DNA of 64,000 bases from Pontibacillus marinus BH030004 = DSM 16465 (GTDB taxonomy: Bacteria > Bacillota > Bacilli > Bacillales > BH030062): assembly GCF_000425225.1 (NCBI RefSeq), contig NZ_AULJ01000032.1, forward strand, positions 1 to 64,000, read 5' to 3'. Positions 45,647 to 54,828 of this stretch are shown here, piece after piece; position 1 is the stretch's first letter, and every line of letters begins with the position of its first letter. Under the pieces are notes generated by a model. The model saw only the letters and a program-made list of their open reading frames with translations. It did no database searches and was not told the DNA's origin. Position numbers and translations under genes: made by a program.

Positions 45647-45955
45647 ATGATTAAAATGATTGCATTGTACAAACACCCAGAAGATAAAGAAGCATTTGAT
45701 GAGCACTACTTTAACACGCACAGTCCAATTACTGCGAAAATCCCAGGACTTCGCGACATGAAAGTTACGAAGATGCTAGGTTCTCCAATGGGAGGCGAAG
45801 CGAAGTACTATTTAATGGCGGAAATGTACTATGATTCTATGGAAGCTTTCCAAGAAGCAATGAAAACGGACGAAGCAAAAGCGTCTGGTAAAGATGTGAT
45901 GAGTTTTGCAGGCGATCTTGTAACCATGATGATTGGTGAAGAGATCGATGAGTAA
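45647..45955 (+). CDS. EthD-family protein in the paa cluster
   Basis: 102 residues. A dimeric alpha-beta barrel of the EthD type: IKMIALYKHPEDKEAFDEHY, FNTHSPITAKIPGLRDMKVT, and LMAEMYYDSMEAFQEAM. EthD domains occur beside oxygenases and degradation enzymes; the reaction here is unknown. It overlaps the next crotonase start by 8 nt, so it belongs to the pathway operon. AAAGGGGATG precedes the ATG. Confidence 0.85.
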   Translation: MIKMIALYKHPEDKEAFDEHYFNTHSPITAKIPGLRDMKVTKMLGSPMGGEAKYYLMAEMYYDSMEAFQEAMKTDEAKASGKDVMSFAGDLVTMMIGEEIDE

Positions 45956-46724
45956 GTTTGAATTCATTGAAACGACGATCATTGATGGCGTTGGTTTCAT
46001 TGAGTTAAATCGTCCTGAGGTACTCAATGCGATTAACCGAGGTATGGTGTCAGAGCTCGTATCTACTATGAAGGAGTTCGATCGTGATGATCATGTTAAA
46101 GTTATCGTTTTAACCGGAAAAGGACGCGCTTTTGCAGCTGGGGCAGATATCGATGAGATGGCCCAAGATTCTCCGATTGACCTTGAACTCTTGGATCAAT
46201 TTGCTGAATGGGATCAAATGCTACAGGTGAAAAAGCCTGTCATAGGTGCTGTGAACGGATTTGCCCTAGGTGGAGGCTTTGAATTGGCTTTATCCTGTGA
46301 CATGCTTTTTGCTACAGAAACAAGTCAGTTCGGTTTTCCAGAAGTTAATCTTGGCGTTATGCCAGGAGCTGGCGGAACCCAACATCTAACGAAAATCATG
46401 GGCAAGAAAAAAGCACTGGAATGGTTGTGGACAGGAGAAAAGATGTCAGCAGATGAAGCGATACACTATGGCATCGTCAATCGTTTAATTGCTCCTGAAC
46501 TCCTTATTGAAGAAACCATGAAGTTTGCTAAAAAAGTAGCAAAACAGCCTCCTTTAGCTGTTCGCTTAATTAAAGAATCCGTTGATAAGGCGGTCGATTA
46601 CCCACTGGATGAAGGCATGAAGTTTGAACGTAAAAACTTCTACCTACTCTTCTCATCAGAGGATCAAACAGAAGGTATGAACGCATTTATCGAAAAACGT
46701 AAACCGCAATTCAAAGGAAAGTAG
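45948..46724 (+). CDS. Enoyl-CoA hydratase/isomerase (PaaF-like)
   Basis: 258 residues, crotonase fold. The CoA oxyanion loops are KGRAFAAGADIDEMA and GFALGGGFELALSCDM, and E in FPEVNLGVMPGAGGTQHL is in the position of the catalytic glutamate of true hydratases. It probably hydrates 2,3-dehydroadipyl-CoA in phenylacetate degradation. ATG 45948 lies inside the end of the EthD gene. One of three crotonases in the cluster; which one is PaaF cannot be settled here. Confidence 0.88.
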   Translation: MSKFEFIETTIIDGVGFIELNRPEVLNAINRGMVSELVSTMKEFDRDDHVKVIVLTGKGRAFAAGADIDEMAQDSPIDLELLDQFAEWDQMLQVKKPVIGAVNGFALGGGFELALSCDMLFATETSQFGFPEVNLGVMPGAGGTQHLTKIMGKKKALEWLWTGEKMSADEAIHYGIVNRLIAPELLIEETMKFAKKVAKQPPLAVRLIKESVDKAVDYPLDEGMKFERKNFYLLFSSEDQTEGMNAFIEKRKPQFKGK

Positions 46725-46734
46725 AGGTGATCGC

Positions 46735-47508
46735 ATGTACGAAACCATTTTGTATAACGTGGACCAAGGTGTCGCGACGATTACCTTGAACCGTCCTGAT
46801 AGTCTTAATGCTTTTACAAAACAACTAAATGATGATGTACGTAAAGCTGTTAAACAAGCATCGGGTGACTCGGACGTTCGCTGCATTGTCATAACCGGAG
46901 CTGGTCGAGCGTTTTGTTCAGGCCAAGACTTAAAAGATGTGGGAGAATCAGCTGACTTTGGTGAAGTGTTGCGCAATAACTATCATCCAATGGTGCGAGA
47001 GATCGAACGTTGTGAGAAGCCTGTTATCGCTGCAGTAAACGGTGTTGCAGCTGGAGCTGGATTTAGTTTAGCTCTTGCATGTGACTTCCGAATTGCTTCA
47101 GAAAAATCGAGCTTCATCCAAGCGTTCATTCACATTGGCTTAGTCCCAGATGCGGCTAACCTTTATTACTTACCAAAATTGATCGGAGAGGCCAAAACGA
47201 TGGAATTGGCTGTATTGGGCGATAAAATCTCTGCTGAGACAGCTCAACAATACGGACTCCTAACGAAACTTGTGTCTTCTGATAATTGGGAGGATGAAGT
47301 AAACGCGTTTGCTGGTCGACTAGCCGCTATGCCGACAAAAGCGATTGGGCTGATTAAACGCTCAATCAAAGCAAGCTGGAACATTACCTTTGATGAATAT
47401 TTAGAAAAAGAAGCCTATGGTCAGCGCATTGCTGGACTTACTGATGATTTTGAAGAAGGCGTTCAAGCTTTCATCGATAAACGTAAACCAGCTTTTCAAG
47501 GGAAATAA
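46735..47508 (+). CDS. paaG: 2-(1,2-epoxy-1,2-dihydrophenyl)acetyl-CoA isomerase PaaG
   Basis: 257 residues. Converts the ring epoxide to the seven-membered oxepin-CoA. Crotonase loops are AGRAFCSGQDLKDVG and GVAAGAGFSLALACDFRIAS; the segment FIQAFIHIGLVPDAANLYYL has D rather than the hydratase glutamate, which is the PaaG pattern. AGGTGATCGC precedes the ATG. Last gene before a strong terminator. Confidence 0.9.
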   Translation: MYETILYNVDQGVATITLNRPDSLNAFTKQLNDDVRKAVKQASGDSDVRCIVITGAGRAFCSGQDLKDVGESADFGEVLRNNYHPMVREIERCEKPVIAAVNGVAAGAGFSLALACDFRIASEKSSFIQAFIHIGLVPDAANLYYLPKLIGEAKTMELAVLGDKISAETAQQYGLLTKLVSSDNWEDEVNAFAGRLAAMPTKAIGLIKRSIKASWNITFDEYLEKEAYGQRIAGLTDDFEEGVQAFIDKRKPAFQGK

Positions 47509-47611
47509 TCTGGATTTGGACGTGAACTAGATTATATACAAAATGATCAGCATTCTTTCATAGGAAGGAAATCGTCCAAAGAATCTAGTAGGCGTTTGAT
47601 TTCGAAGTGAC

Positions 47612-47658
47612 AAGAATGCGAGCACACCCTGTGGCTGTGTTTGCATTCTTTTTCTTTT
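47612..47658 (+). terminator. Rho-independent terminator within the paa cluster
   Basis: AAGAATGC and GCATTCTT arms with further pairing in the loop (CACA/TGTG), followed by a T-rich tract. It divides the locus into paaA-paaG and paaH-onward units. Confidence 0.8.
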
Positions 47659-47719
47659 AACGTATAAACGGAACAAATATCAGTAACCATCTTCTAATCA
47701 CATGAAGGAGGAACAAATC

Positions 47720-48571
47720 ATGATCCAAAACGTTGTCGTTATCGGCTCAGGTGTTATGGGGCGCGGAATAGCGTATGTCAGTGCCTGTGGCGGATTTAAT
47801 ACCACACTTGTAGATATAAAAGATGAACAACTACAAAACGCAGAACAGGAACTCTCCTCGATTTTCCAAAAAGGTGTTGATCGCGGGAAATTGACACAAG
47901 AAAATATGCAAAAGTCAAAGAGCAATCTCTCTTACTCTACCAATCTAGCAGAAGCGGCAGGTCAGGCAAATCTGATCATTGAAGCGGTTCCTGAAAAAGC
48001 TGAAATCAAGCAAAGCGTATTTAACACGATTGATGAGCACGCACCTGCGTCTTGTTATTTTGCAACGAACACATCCACGATGAGCCCAACGGAAATCGGT
48101 TCTTATACGAAGCGACCTGAAATGGTCATCGCCATGCACTTTTTCAACCCTGTACATAAAATGCCACTTGTTGAAATTGTCCGTGGCCTAGAAACATCAG
48201 ACGAAACAGCACAAGTCATTAAAGAAACTGCTGAAAAAATGGGGAAAGAAACCGTTGTGGTAAACGAATTCCCTGGCTTTGTGACCAGTCGAATTAGTGC
48301 ACTAGTCGGAAATGAAGCGTTCTATATGCTGCAGGAAGGTGTAGGTTCCCCTGAAGAGATCGATAAAGCAATCAAAATGGGATTGAACTACCCAATGGGG
48401 CCTTTTGAACTCGGTGATCTAGTCGGATTAGACGCTCGTCTGAATAACTTAAAATATCTACACGAAAAGCTTGGCGAAAAGTATCGTCCAGCGCCATTGC
48501 TTGAACAATATGTAAAAGCAGGCCGCCATGGTCGCAAAACAGGAAAAGGCGTGTACGATTACTCAGAATAG
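47720..48571 (+). CDS. paaH: 3-hydroxyacyl-CoA dehydrogenase PaaH
   Basis: 283 residues. Oxidises 3-hydroxyadipyl-CoA to 3-oxoadipyl-CoA with NAD. N-terminal Rossmann loop [18 protein letters not shown], the catalytic region [17 protein letters not shown], and [20 protein letters not shown]. Normal length for the short, single-function enzyme. ATG 47720 has AAGGAGGA 8 nt upstream; an earlier ATG at 47702 lies before that site. Confidence 0.92.
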   Translation: MIQNVVVIGSGVMGRGIAYVSACGGFNTTLVDIKDEQLQNAEQELSSIFQKGVDRGKLTQENMQKSKSNLSYSTNLAEAAGQANLIIEAVPEKAEIKQSVFNTIDEHAPASCYFATNTSTMSPTEIGSYTKRPEMVIAMHFFNPVHKMPLVEIVRGLETSDETAQVIKETAEKMGKETVVVNEFPGFVTSRISALVGNEAFYMLQEGVGSPEEIDKAIKMGLNYPMGPFELGDLVGLDARLNNLKYLHEKLGEKYRPAPLLEQYVKAGRHGRKTGKGVYDYSE

Positions 48572-48585
48572 AAAGGGTGAAAAAC

Positions 48586-49785
48586 ATGAGAGAAGTAGTC
48601 ATTGTCGATGCTGTGAGAACGCCAATCGGTCGGTACAAAGGAGCGCTTAAATCCATTCGACCTGATGATTTAGGGGCGATTGTCATTAAAGCACTTTTAG
48701 ACCGAAATCCGGACGTACCGGCTGAGGAACTTGAAGAAGTTATTTTAGGAAACGCCAACCAAGCAGGTGAAGACAACCGAAACGTAGCTCGTATGTCTGC
48801 TTTACTTGCAGGGCTTCCAGTTGGTGTAGCAGGTACAACGATTAATCGTTTGTGTGGGTCTGGTTTAGATGCCGTTAACTATGCAGCCCGTGCAGTGATG
48901 GTAGGAGAAGGGGATATCTTTATTGCTGGTGGTACGGAAAGCATGACACGTGCGCCCTATGTGATGGGGAAACCTGAAAAAGAATTCCCACGTGGCAATA
49001 TGGAGATGTTCGATACGACAATTGGCTGGCGTTTTGTAAATGACAAGCTAGCCGAAATGTACGGTACAGACTCTATGCCAGAAACGGCTGAAAATGTAGC
49101 AAAACTGCATCATGTCTCCCGTGAGGATCAGGATGCTTTTGCATATGAGAGCCAGCAAAGAGCCAAAACAGCGATGGAAACTGGCCGTTTCACTGAGGAA
49201 ATTGTTCCAGTCTCTTATCATGACCGAAAAGGAAATGAAATTGTGGTATCAGAAGATGAACATCCGAGACCAACCACAACACCTGAAAAATTAGCAAAAC
49301 TTAACCCTCTTTTCCCTGGGGGGACAATCACGGCAGGAAATGCGTCTGGTATCAATGATGGTGCCTCTGCATTACTCATTATGACAGCAGATAAAGCGAA
49401 AGAACTTGGCTTAAAACCACTTGCAAAATATAAAGTCTCAGCTACTGCTGGACTAGAGCCTGCAGTCATGGGATTAGGCCCTATCTATGCAACGAGAAAA
49501 GCGATTCAACGTTCCGGCGTCTCTATTGATCAACTAGGATTAGTCGAATTGAATGAAGCGTTTGCCTCTCAATCACTAGAATGTATGAATCAACTAGAAT
49601 TAGATCCTTCTCGTGTAAACGTTAATGGAGGGGCTATTGCGTTTGGTCACCCATTAGGCGCAAGCGGAGCTCGTATCTTGACAACGCTAGTTCACGAAAT
49701 GAAAAAGCAAGATGTCGAGTACGGACTCGCTACAATGTGTGTCGGTGTAGGTCAAGGAATCGCCACGATCGTTGAAAACGTATAA
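48586..49785 (+). CDS. paaJ: Acetyl-CoA acyltransferase (3-oxoadipyl-CoA thiolase) PaaJ
   Basis: 399 residues. Cleaves 3-oxoadipyl-CoA to succinyl-CoA and acetyl-CoA. Thiolase catalytic cysteine in INRLCGSGLDAVNYAAR, histidine in VNGGAIAFGHPLGASGAR, and second cysteine in ATMCVGVGQG. AAAGGGTGA lies upstream of ATG 48586. It follows paaH by 14 nt. Assignment to 3-oxoadipyl-CoA rests on the operon context. Confidence 0.9.
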   Translation: MREVVIVDAVRTPIGRYKGALKSIRPDDLGAIVIKALLDRNPDVPAEELEEVILGNANQAGEDNRNVARMSALLAGLPVGVAGTTINRLCGSGLDAVNYAARAVMVGEGDIFIAGGTESMTRAPYVMGKPEKEFPRGNMEMFDTTIGWRFVNDKLAEMYGTDSMPETAENVAKLHHVSREDQDAFAYESQQRAKTAMETGRFTEEIVPVSYHDRKGNEIVVSEDEHPRPTTTPEKLAKLNPLFPGGTITAGNASGINDGASALLIMTADKAKELGLKPLAKYKVSATAGLEPAVMGLGPIYATRKAIQRSGVSIDQLGLVELNEAFASQSLECMNQLELDPSRVNVNGGAIAFGHPLGASGARILTTLVHEMKKQDVEYGLATMCVGVGQGIATIVENV

Positions 49786-49801
49786 GAAGGAGAGGAAAGT
49801 T

Positions 49802-50578
49802 TTGAGTTCAATCCAATATGAAATTAAAGAACACATTGCATACGTTACACTGAATCGACCAGATGCTTTGAACTGCTTTAATTATGATACCTTACACCAA
49901 TTAGGGGAGATCGTTTCTGATATTCACGTGAACCCTGAAGTCCGTGTTGTAATTTTTACAGGAGCAGGTGAAAAAGCATTTAGTGCTGGTGCAGATCTGA
50001 AGGAAAGACGAACACTAACGGAAGCGCAAGTTCGTCGTAACGTCAAAAAGATTCGTGACGTTTTTAACGCAGTAGCTGAATTACCTCAACCAACAATCGC
50101 GGCAGTTAATGGCTATGCATTTGGTGGAGGGTTTGAGTTGATGCTTGCCTGTGACTTCCGTATTGCAGTAAATGATACAAAAATGGGTCTCACTGAGCTA
50201 AGCTGGGCGATTATACCTGGAGCGGGTGGAACGCAACGTTTACCTCGTTTAATCGGTGAAATGAGGGCGAAAGAGTTAATTTTGACTGCTAAAAAATTAA
50301 CATCAGAAGAAGCGTATGAATACGGCATTCTTCTAAAGGTTGTAGGAAGAGATAATCTGATGCACTCCTCTGAGACATTGGCTGAACAAATCATGGCAAA
50401 CGGGCCTGTGGCAGTTCAACAAGCTAAATATGCGATCAGTAAGGGTGTCGAAGTGGATCTGCAAACGGGCATGGCGATCGAGTCTAAAGCCTATGAAGTT
50501 ACAATTCCAACAACAGATCGGATCGAGGCTCTTGATGCGTTTAAAGAAAAGCGGAAGCCTGTATTCGAAGGGAAGTAA
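49802..50578 (+). CDS. Enoyl-CoA hydratase/isomerase (third crotonase of the cluster)
   Basis: 258 residues from TTG 49802 behind AAGGAGAGG. Crotonase loops EKAFSAGADLKERRT and GYAFGGGFELMLACDFRIA; E in GLTELSWAIIPGAGGTQRL supports hydratase activity. It is very like the enzyme at 45948 in length and ending (EKRKPVFEGK versus EKRKPQFKGK). One of the two is probably PaaF, the other may serve another beta-oxidation step. Confidence 0.87.
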   Translation: MSSIQYEIKEHIAYVTLNRPDALNCFNYDTLHQLGEIVSDIHVNPEVRVVIFTGAGEKAFSAGADLKERRTLTEAQVRRNVKKIRDVFNAVAELPQPTIAAVNGYAFGGGFELMLACDFRIAVNDTKMGLTELSWAIIPGAGGTQRLPRLIGEMRAKELILTAKKLTSEEAYEYGILLKVVGRDNLMHSSETLAEQIMANGPVAVQQAKYAISKGVEVDLQTGMAIESKAYEVTIPTTDRIEALDAFKEKRKPVFEGK

Positions 50579-50594
50579 GAACTTCAGACTTTCA

Positions 50595-50623
50595 TTGTTC
50601 CAAGATTTTAAATTTGATAAAAT
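50595..50623 (+). promoter_or_regulatory. Sigma-A promoter of paaX
   Basis: TTGTTC (50595-50600), 17-nt spacer, TAAAAT (50618-50623) with an upstream TG making an extended -10. The regulator can thus be made independently of the operon before it. Confidence 0.65.
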
Positions 50624-50658
50624 AGTTTCTAACTGTAAAACGGTAAAGGGATGTTGGC

Positions 50659-51534
50659 ATGAATACACGATCAATGATTTTCACCTTATATGGAGACTAC
50701 ATTCGCCACTATGGCAATCACATATGGATTGGAAGCTTAATTCGGTTTTTAAAAGAGTTTGGACATAACGAGCAAGCCGTCCGTGCAGCTGTCTCACGCA
50801 TGAGTAAGCAGGGATGGCTAAAAGCTGAAAAGAAAGGGAACAAAAGCTATTATTCTCTTACTGAACATGGTGTGAAGCGTATGGACGAAGCGGCCAAACG
50901 TATTTTTAAATTCAAGCCGGATGAGTGGGATGGAAAGTGGCGTATGCTCCTTTACACAATCCCTGAAGAAAAACGAAGCATTCGTGATGAATTGCGGAAA
51001 GAGCTTGTTTGGAGCGGTTTTGGCACTCTTTCACCGAGTTGTTGGATCTCCCCAAATAATCTGGATGATAAGGTTCACTCGCTCATTCAAAAATATGAGA
51101 TCTCCGATTACATCGACTTTTTCATTGCCTCTTACGACGGTCCAGGGGAAAATCAACGTTTAGTTGAGAAGAGCTGGGACTTAGAAGACATCAATGAAAA
51201 ATACAATGACTTTATCGCGCATTATAGTCAAAAGTTCATTATTGACCGTAACAAAATAAAAAAAGGCGAAATGACTGACGCCGAATGTTTTGTTGAACGC
51301 ACAAAGCTCGTTCACGAATATCGGAAATTCTTATTCGTTGACCCAGGACTACCAGAAGAGTTATTGCCTGAAAAATGGTATGGCAACCACGCAGCTATGC
51401 TTTTCAGCGACTACTACAAAGAACTCGCTGAACCAGCAAATCGATTCTTCGAGAGTGTATTCCAGGACGGTAATGAAATTCATAACAAAGATGAATCCTA
51501 TAATGTACTGAATCATCCATTAATGACAGATTAA
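50659..51534 (+). CDS. paaX: Phenylacetic acid degradation regulator PaaX
   Basis: 291 residues, GntR-like winged helix at the N-terminus (MIFTLYGDYIRHYGNHIWIG, AVRAAVSRMSKQGWLKAEKK) and the PaaX ligand domain (WRMLLYTIPEEKRSIRDELR, GFGTLSPSCWISP). PaaX represses paa operons and is released by phenylacetyl-CoA. AAAGGGATG precedes ATG 50659. It is last in the locus behind its own promoter. Confidence 0.94.
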   Translation: MNTRSMIFTLYGDYIRHYGNHIWIGSLIRFLKEFGHNEQAVRAAVSRMSKQGWLKAEKKGNKSYYSLTEHGVKRMDEAAKRIFKFKPDEWDGKWRMLLYTIPEEKRSIRDELRKELVWSGFGTLSPSCWISPNNLDDKVHSLIQKYEISDYIDFFIASYDGPGENQRLVEKSWDLEDINEKYNDFIAHYSQKFIIDRNKIKKGEMTDAECFVERTKLVHEYRKFLFVDPGLPEELLPEKWYGNHAAMLFSDYYKELAEPANRFFESVFQDGNEIHNKDESYNVLNHPLMTD

Positions 51535-51559
51535 GCAGGCTCACGTAGTCTGCTTTTTT
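51533..51559 (+). terminator. Rho-independent terminator of paaX
   Basis: AAGCAG and CTGCTT arms with T5-6 after; the left arm overlaps the stop codon. Confidence 0.7.
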
Positions 51560-51584
51560 CTTATGAAAGGAAGAACCATTGAAT

Positions 51585-51893
51585 ATGAAACCATTTACGA
51601 AAAGCGTAATTCATATTATTAGAGATATTCCAGAAGGAAAAGTTATGAGCTATGGACAAATAGCCAAACATGCTGGCAGCCCAAGAGGTGCACGCCAGGT
51701 CGTTCGCATCTTACATACAATGAGTTCGAAATATGAACTACCTTGGCATCGAGTCGTAAATGCCAAAGGGGAGATAGCCATCAAGGATGAAGAGGGGAGT
51801 TTTGAGCAGAAGCAGCGGTTGGAAGATGAAGAGGTTGTTTTTGCTAGTGAGTATAAAGTAGATATGGGCGCAAGTCGATACGAACCTGAGTAA
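51585..51893 (+). CDS. Alkyltransferase-like protein (MGMT family, no active cysteine)
   Basis: 102 residues of the C-terminal domain of O6-alkylguanine-DNA alkyltransferase. The DNA-binding helix is GARQVVRILH, and the active-site motif PCHRV is PWHRV here: tryptophan replaces the acceptor cysteine. Such ATL proteins bind O6-alkylguanine and hand it to nucleotide excision repair rather than removing the alkyl group. The start may instead be TTG 51579, which sits 5 nt from AAAGGAAG. Confidence 0.9.
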   Translation: MKPFTKSVIHIIRDIPEGKVMSYGQIAKHAGSPRGARQVVRILHTMSSKYELPWHRVVNAKGEIAIKDEEGSFEQKQRLEDEEVVFASEYKVDMGASRYEPE

Positions 51894-51895
51894 AG

Positions 51896-51931
51896 GAACA
51901 CTTATGGAGCATGGCTCTGTGAGTGTTTTTT
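51896..51931 (+). terminator. Rho-independent terminator
   Basis: AACACT and AGTGTT arms with an inner GAGC/GCTC pair, followed by T6. Confidence 0.8.
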
Positions 51932-52041
51932 ATTGACTAAAGATCCTGTAAAAATGAATCAATTAAAGATAACAGGTGTTAGATCCAGAGTTCCTCTGAT
52001 ATAGTATGTTTATGGAAAATTAAGGTTGGGGGTCCGATTTC

Positions 52042-52620
52042 ATGTCTACAAAACTGATCTATAGAATAATCGTTTTTATTTTAGTAGTTACATTGGTGAT
52101 TATTGGGAATATGTACCGAAAAGAGAGAGTTGAAAACGAAGAGAATTATGAGGATTTTTTAAATGACTTACATTTTAATTTATATCATGCGATAGATTAT
52201 GCTGAAACCATTCAGGAGAAGAAACCAAAGGGGGATTCCTTAGATGATTTTTTGCATGGATTCGAAGGGAAGATGATGAGACTTTATTATTTAGTTGGCT
52301 TTAGTCGGAGTTATGTGGATTTAAATGTCCCTAAACATTTTTTCTATCAATCTCCTAAGATAATTTTAGAAGGATTTTATATACAGGAAGAGATAAATAA
52401 AAAGAGGATTCCTCCATTTAATCAAGATGGGAAGTTAGATAAGGAAGAACTTCTAATCCTTGAAACGATGACTGGTTATATGAAACAAGTTAAAAGAGGA
52501 ATAGAAGTTTCATCGAATAAGGTGAACACTGAACTTCCAAAAGATAAATTAGAACAGCTTATTTTTAAGCAAGTATCACATAATTATCCCAAAACATATT
52601 TTGATGCTATAAATAAGTAG
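52042..52620 (+). CDS. Hypothetical membrane-anchored protein
   Basis: 192 residues with one N-terminal membrane segment (RIIVFILVVTLVIIGNMY) and a helical, polar external part. The overall plan (small signal-anchor, helices, a YVDL... stretch) resembles the protein at 58920, which may be a distant relative. No named family. TTGGGGG precedes ATG 52042. Confidence 0.55.
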   Translation: MSTKLIYRIIVFILVVTLVIIGNMYRKERVENEENYEDFLNDLHFNLYHAIDYAETIQEKKPKGDSLDDFLHGFEGKMMRLYYLVGFSRSYVDLNVPKHFFYQSPKIILEGFYIQEEINKKRIPPFNQDGKLDKEELLILETMTGYMKQVKRGIEVSSNKVNTELPKDKLEQLIFKQVSHNYPKTYFDAINK

Positions 52621-52651
52621 AGAGTTATATTATGAAGTTAGGAGAAAAACA

Positions 52652-53107
52652 GTGAAACATTTACATATCTTATTCATCTTATTGTTTATGGTTGGATGTA
52701 GTGGCGATCAAATGCACACGTATAATACATCTAAGTTGAAGCATGAAATAACGAAACTAAACTTTAATCCAATGATTCCTAAAACCTTACCTTTTAAGCC
52801 AGAAAATATAAAAATAAAAACACCGGAAATGGGTGGGGGAAGAATGCTATCAGTAAAATTTTACAATGAAGATAATGATTATTTATTACTTGGTGTTATG
52901 AAGGGGCAAAGAAATGTTATCGACTTCACTCAAGATAAGGTTGTAATAAATGATTCACTTACAGGAAAGTATGGAGTTGGTCCAAATGGTGGGAAGGTTT
53001 TGAAATGGGAAAAGGAAGATATATTTTATCAATTATCTTCGCCTCAAAATTTCTCCAAAGACCAATTGATTGATGTTGCAGAGAGCTTTGTTGGGGTTGA
53101 GAAATAG
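52652..53107 (+). CDS. Putative small lipoprotein
   Basis: 151 residues from GTG 52652 behind AGGAGAAA. Lipobox VGC (LLFMVGC, cysteine about 16). The mature part (IPKTLPFKPENIKIKTPEMG) is of a type common in Bacillus lipoproteins of unknown role. Possibly cotranscribed with the gene before it (31 nt away). Confidence 0.65.
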   Translation: MKHLHILFILLFMVGCSGDQMHTYNTSKLKHEITKLNFNPMIPKTLPFKPENIKIKTPEMGGGRMLSVKFYNEDNDYLLLGVMKGQRNVIDFTQDKVVINDSLTGKYGVGPNGGKVLKWEKEDIFYQLSSPQNFSKDQLIDVAESFVGVEK

Positions 53108-53284
53108 GCTAACTGATATATGAATGATTTTAGTTAATATCTTGAAACTGAGTCTTCATTTAAAGGGCCATTATGTTGAAGACTTGGATTCGAGATAAGT
53201 ACATTAAAGTTTCATTTCTCATAGAGGATAATACTTCTGAATATAGAAAATAAATATAAATAAGTATTATTAGGGGGAGAAACA

Positions 53285-53554
53285 ATGGAAGAAGATTGGA
53301 CTACATTTTCACCTCTAGGACTAACACTCAAATATGATTACATAGAAATAGATATTCCAAACAATTATGGACATGTAAACATTGTAGACGTAGAAAAACA
53401 ACAAATTATTTTGGAACTTTTTATTGACCTAAATAAACAAGAAGTTAAAAAGAGTGGCTCATTAGAAGGTTATAGTATAAAAGAGGATGACCTCATAATG
53501 GAGATTACTGGCAATGTTACCTACTTCATTGAGGAAGGTATATCTAATCCGTGA
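53285..53554 (+). CDS. Hypothetical acidic protein
   Basis: 89 residues, soluble, acidic (MEEDWTTFSPLGLTLKYDYI). AGGGGGAG lies upstream of ATG 53285. Not recognised; size, charge and setting would suit a small immunity protein, but nothing shows it. Confidence 0.5.
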   Translation: MEEDWTTFSPLGLTLKYDYIEIDIPNNYGHVNIVDVEKQQIILELFIDLNKQEVKKSGSLEGYSIKEDDLIMEITGNVTYFIEEGISNP

Positions 53555-53660
53555 CTAAATATACTTTTATTTCAGTTAAGGATATTACTACTTCCTCACA
53601 CCTTTATTAATGTGAAAAGTATTATTAGCTCTAGAATTTATTTTAATTGGAGGATATTTG

Positions 53661-53825
53661 ATGGAAAAAATTATTGATCAAGATAAAGAAAATGTTAGCT
53701 CAAAGTATCTTATTATTTCTTTAATGAGCTTGCTAACTCTTCGGAAAGTTAAGATGTTAGAAGCGAAAAGAAAAGAGCTTCGAAATGATATATATAAAGT
53801 TTATAACCACTCAAAAAATGAGTGA
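53661..53825 (+). CDS. Small hypothetical protein
   Basis: 54 residues from ATG 53661 behind GGAGG. The middle (YLIISLMSLLTLRKV) is hydrophobic, flanked by charged ends (KMLEAKRKELRND). Unrecognised. The GGGCGC hairpin of the dispersed module follows 29 nt after the stop. Confidence 0.45.
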   Translation: MEKIIDQDKENVSSKYLIISLMSLLTLRKVKMLEAKRKELRNDIYKVYNHSKNE

Positions 53826-53853
53826 TATATCTTGAAGTCAATTTTCCATAAAC

Positions 53854-53884
53854 GGGCGCAATTCTTTAATAAGAGTTTGCGTCC
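53854..53884 (+). repeat. Array module, hairpin part only
   Basis: GGGCGCAA and TTGCGTCC arms enclosing TTCTTTAATAAGAGT; preceded by TCTTGAAGTCAA at 53829. No promoter half follows, because the next gene is on the other strand. First copy of the main array. Confidence 0.6.
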
Positions 53885-53916
53885 AATTTGTACTCTTCAT
53901 GATAAGTTTAGATATA

Positions 53917-54348
53917 TTACATATTTGGTGTAACATACATATTATCTATCTTTATCAACTTTACTTCATTTTTGGAATTCTTTTCTTTATTAAAGGATGC
54001 AGGGATAATTTTTAATTTCACTACAGCTTTTCCTTTAGTTCTTTCTCCATATATTTCATAATTATTGTAATTGATTAAATAATGGACCTCATACCATTTA
54101 GGAGTGGACTTATCTTGTACTAATGTTACTCGTAGAATATCTTTCTTATTATAACTCCAATCGATATTTGAGCCTAGCTTTTCATGTAATATTTCAGTTA
54201 AATCTGGCTCTATTAATGATTTAAACATATCATGAGTTGTAGCATAGGACTTAAGGTGATGAAAATCATCCTTCTTAGAATTAACGGCTATAGGAATATT
54301 CATCAGGAATAATATTAAGGTCATAAAGATTATTAAAACCCTTTTCAT
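53917..54348 (-). CDS. Hypothetical secreted protein (DUF3888-like)
   Basis: 143 residues with a signal peptide (VLIIFMTLILFLMNIPIAVNS) and a mature part that begins with a helix (MFKSLIEPDLTEILHEKLG) and continues with strands (WYEVHYLINYNNYEIYGERT), the plan of DUF3888 proteins. Function unknown. It is the only minus-strand gene in the array. Confidence 0.6.
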   Translation of the reverse strand: MKRVLIIFMTLILFLMNIPIAVNSKKDDFHHLKSYATTHDMFKSLIEPDLTEILHEKLGSNIDWSYNKKDILRVTLVQDKSTPKWYEVHYLINYNNYEIYGERTKGKAVVKLKIIPASFNKEKNSKNEVKLIKIDNMYVTPNM

Positions 54349-54549
54349 AAAATGTTCACCTCATTATTTATTTGTTTTAAACGGAATCTTTACCTTTTCT
54401 ATTTAAAACGTATTGTTATTTTTTACTCTTGAAGAAAGTTTATTCGTTATATCTTATGTACGGGCTATTTCTTATGCAAGATTTAGAAATGATCTCTTCA
54501 GCAAAATGGGTGACGATTACTGAACAAAAGCAGTAGCTTTTTTGATTAA

Positions 54550-54745
54550 GGGGGGCGTTAGTTAAAGAGCACATATGTGATTTATCTCGATTTCAAGTTT
54601 TCAGTAAACGGGCGCAAACCTGGAATAAGGTTATGCCCTTTATATTTGTCTTGATCGTATAAATAAGGATAATTAATTGGTTATTTATGTTGAAATTTTA
54701 ATTAGTTTGTTAACAAATGTACTTAAGCTAACTGGGAGTTATGTG
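54550..54745 (+). repeat. Array module (complete copy)
   Basis: In order: a decayed GGGCGTTAGTTAAAGAGC; ATCTCGATTTCAAG (54584-54597); hairpin GGGCGCAAACC/GGTTATGCCC (54610-54638) with T-rich tail; promoter half TTGGTTATTTATGTTGAAAT with TGTTGAAAT at 54688; then AAATGTACTTAAGCTAACTGGG. The interval 54349-54828 has otherwise only a possible gene remnant ending at 54538 (frame ...DLEMISSAKWVTITEQKQ). Confidence 0.7.
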
Positions 54746-54828
54746 GAAGAAGGATATTTTACTTCTGTTGAAGAAGTAATTTAAATAAATGCTCTTTCAA
54801 GTTAATGCAGTGGTAGGGGATATTAAAT

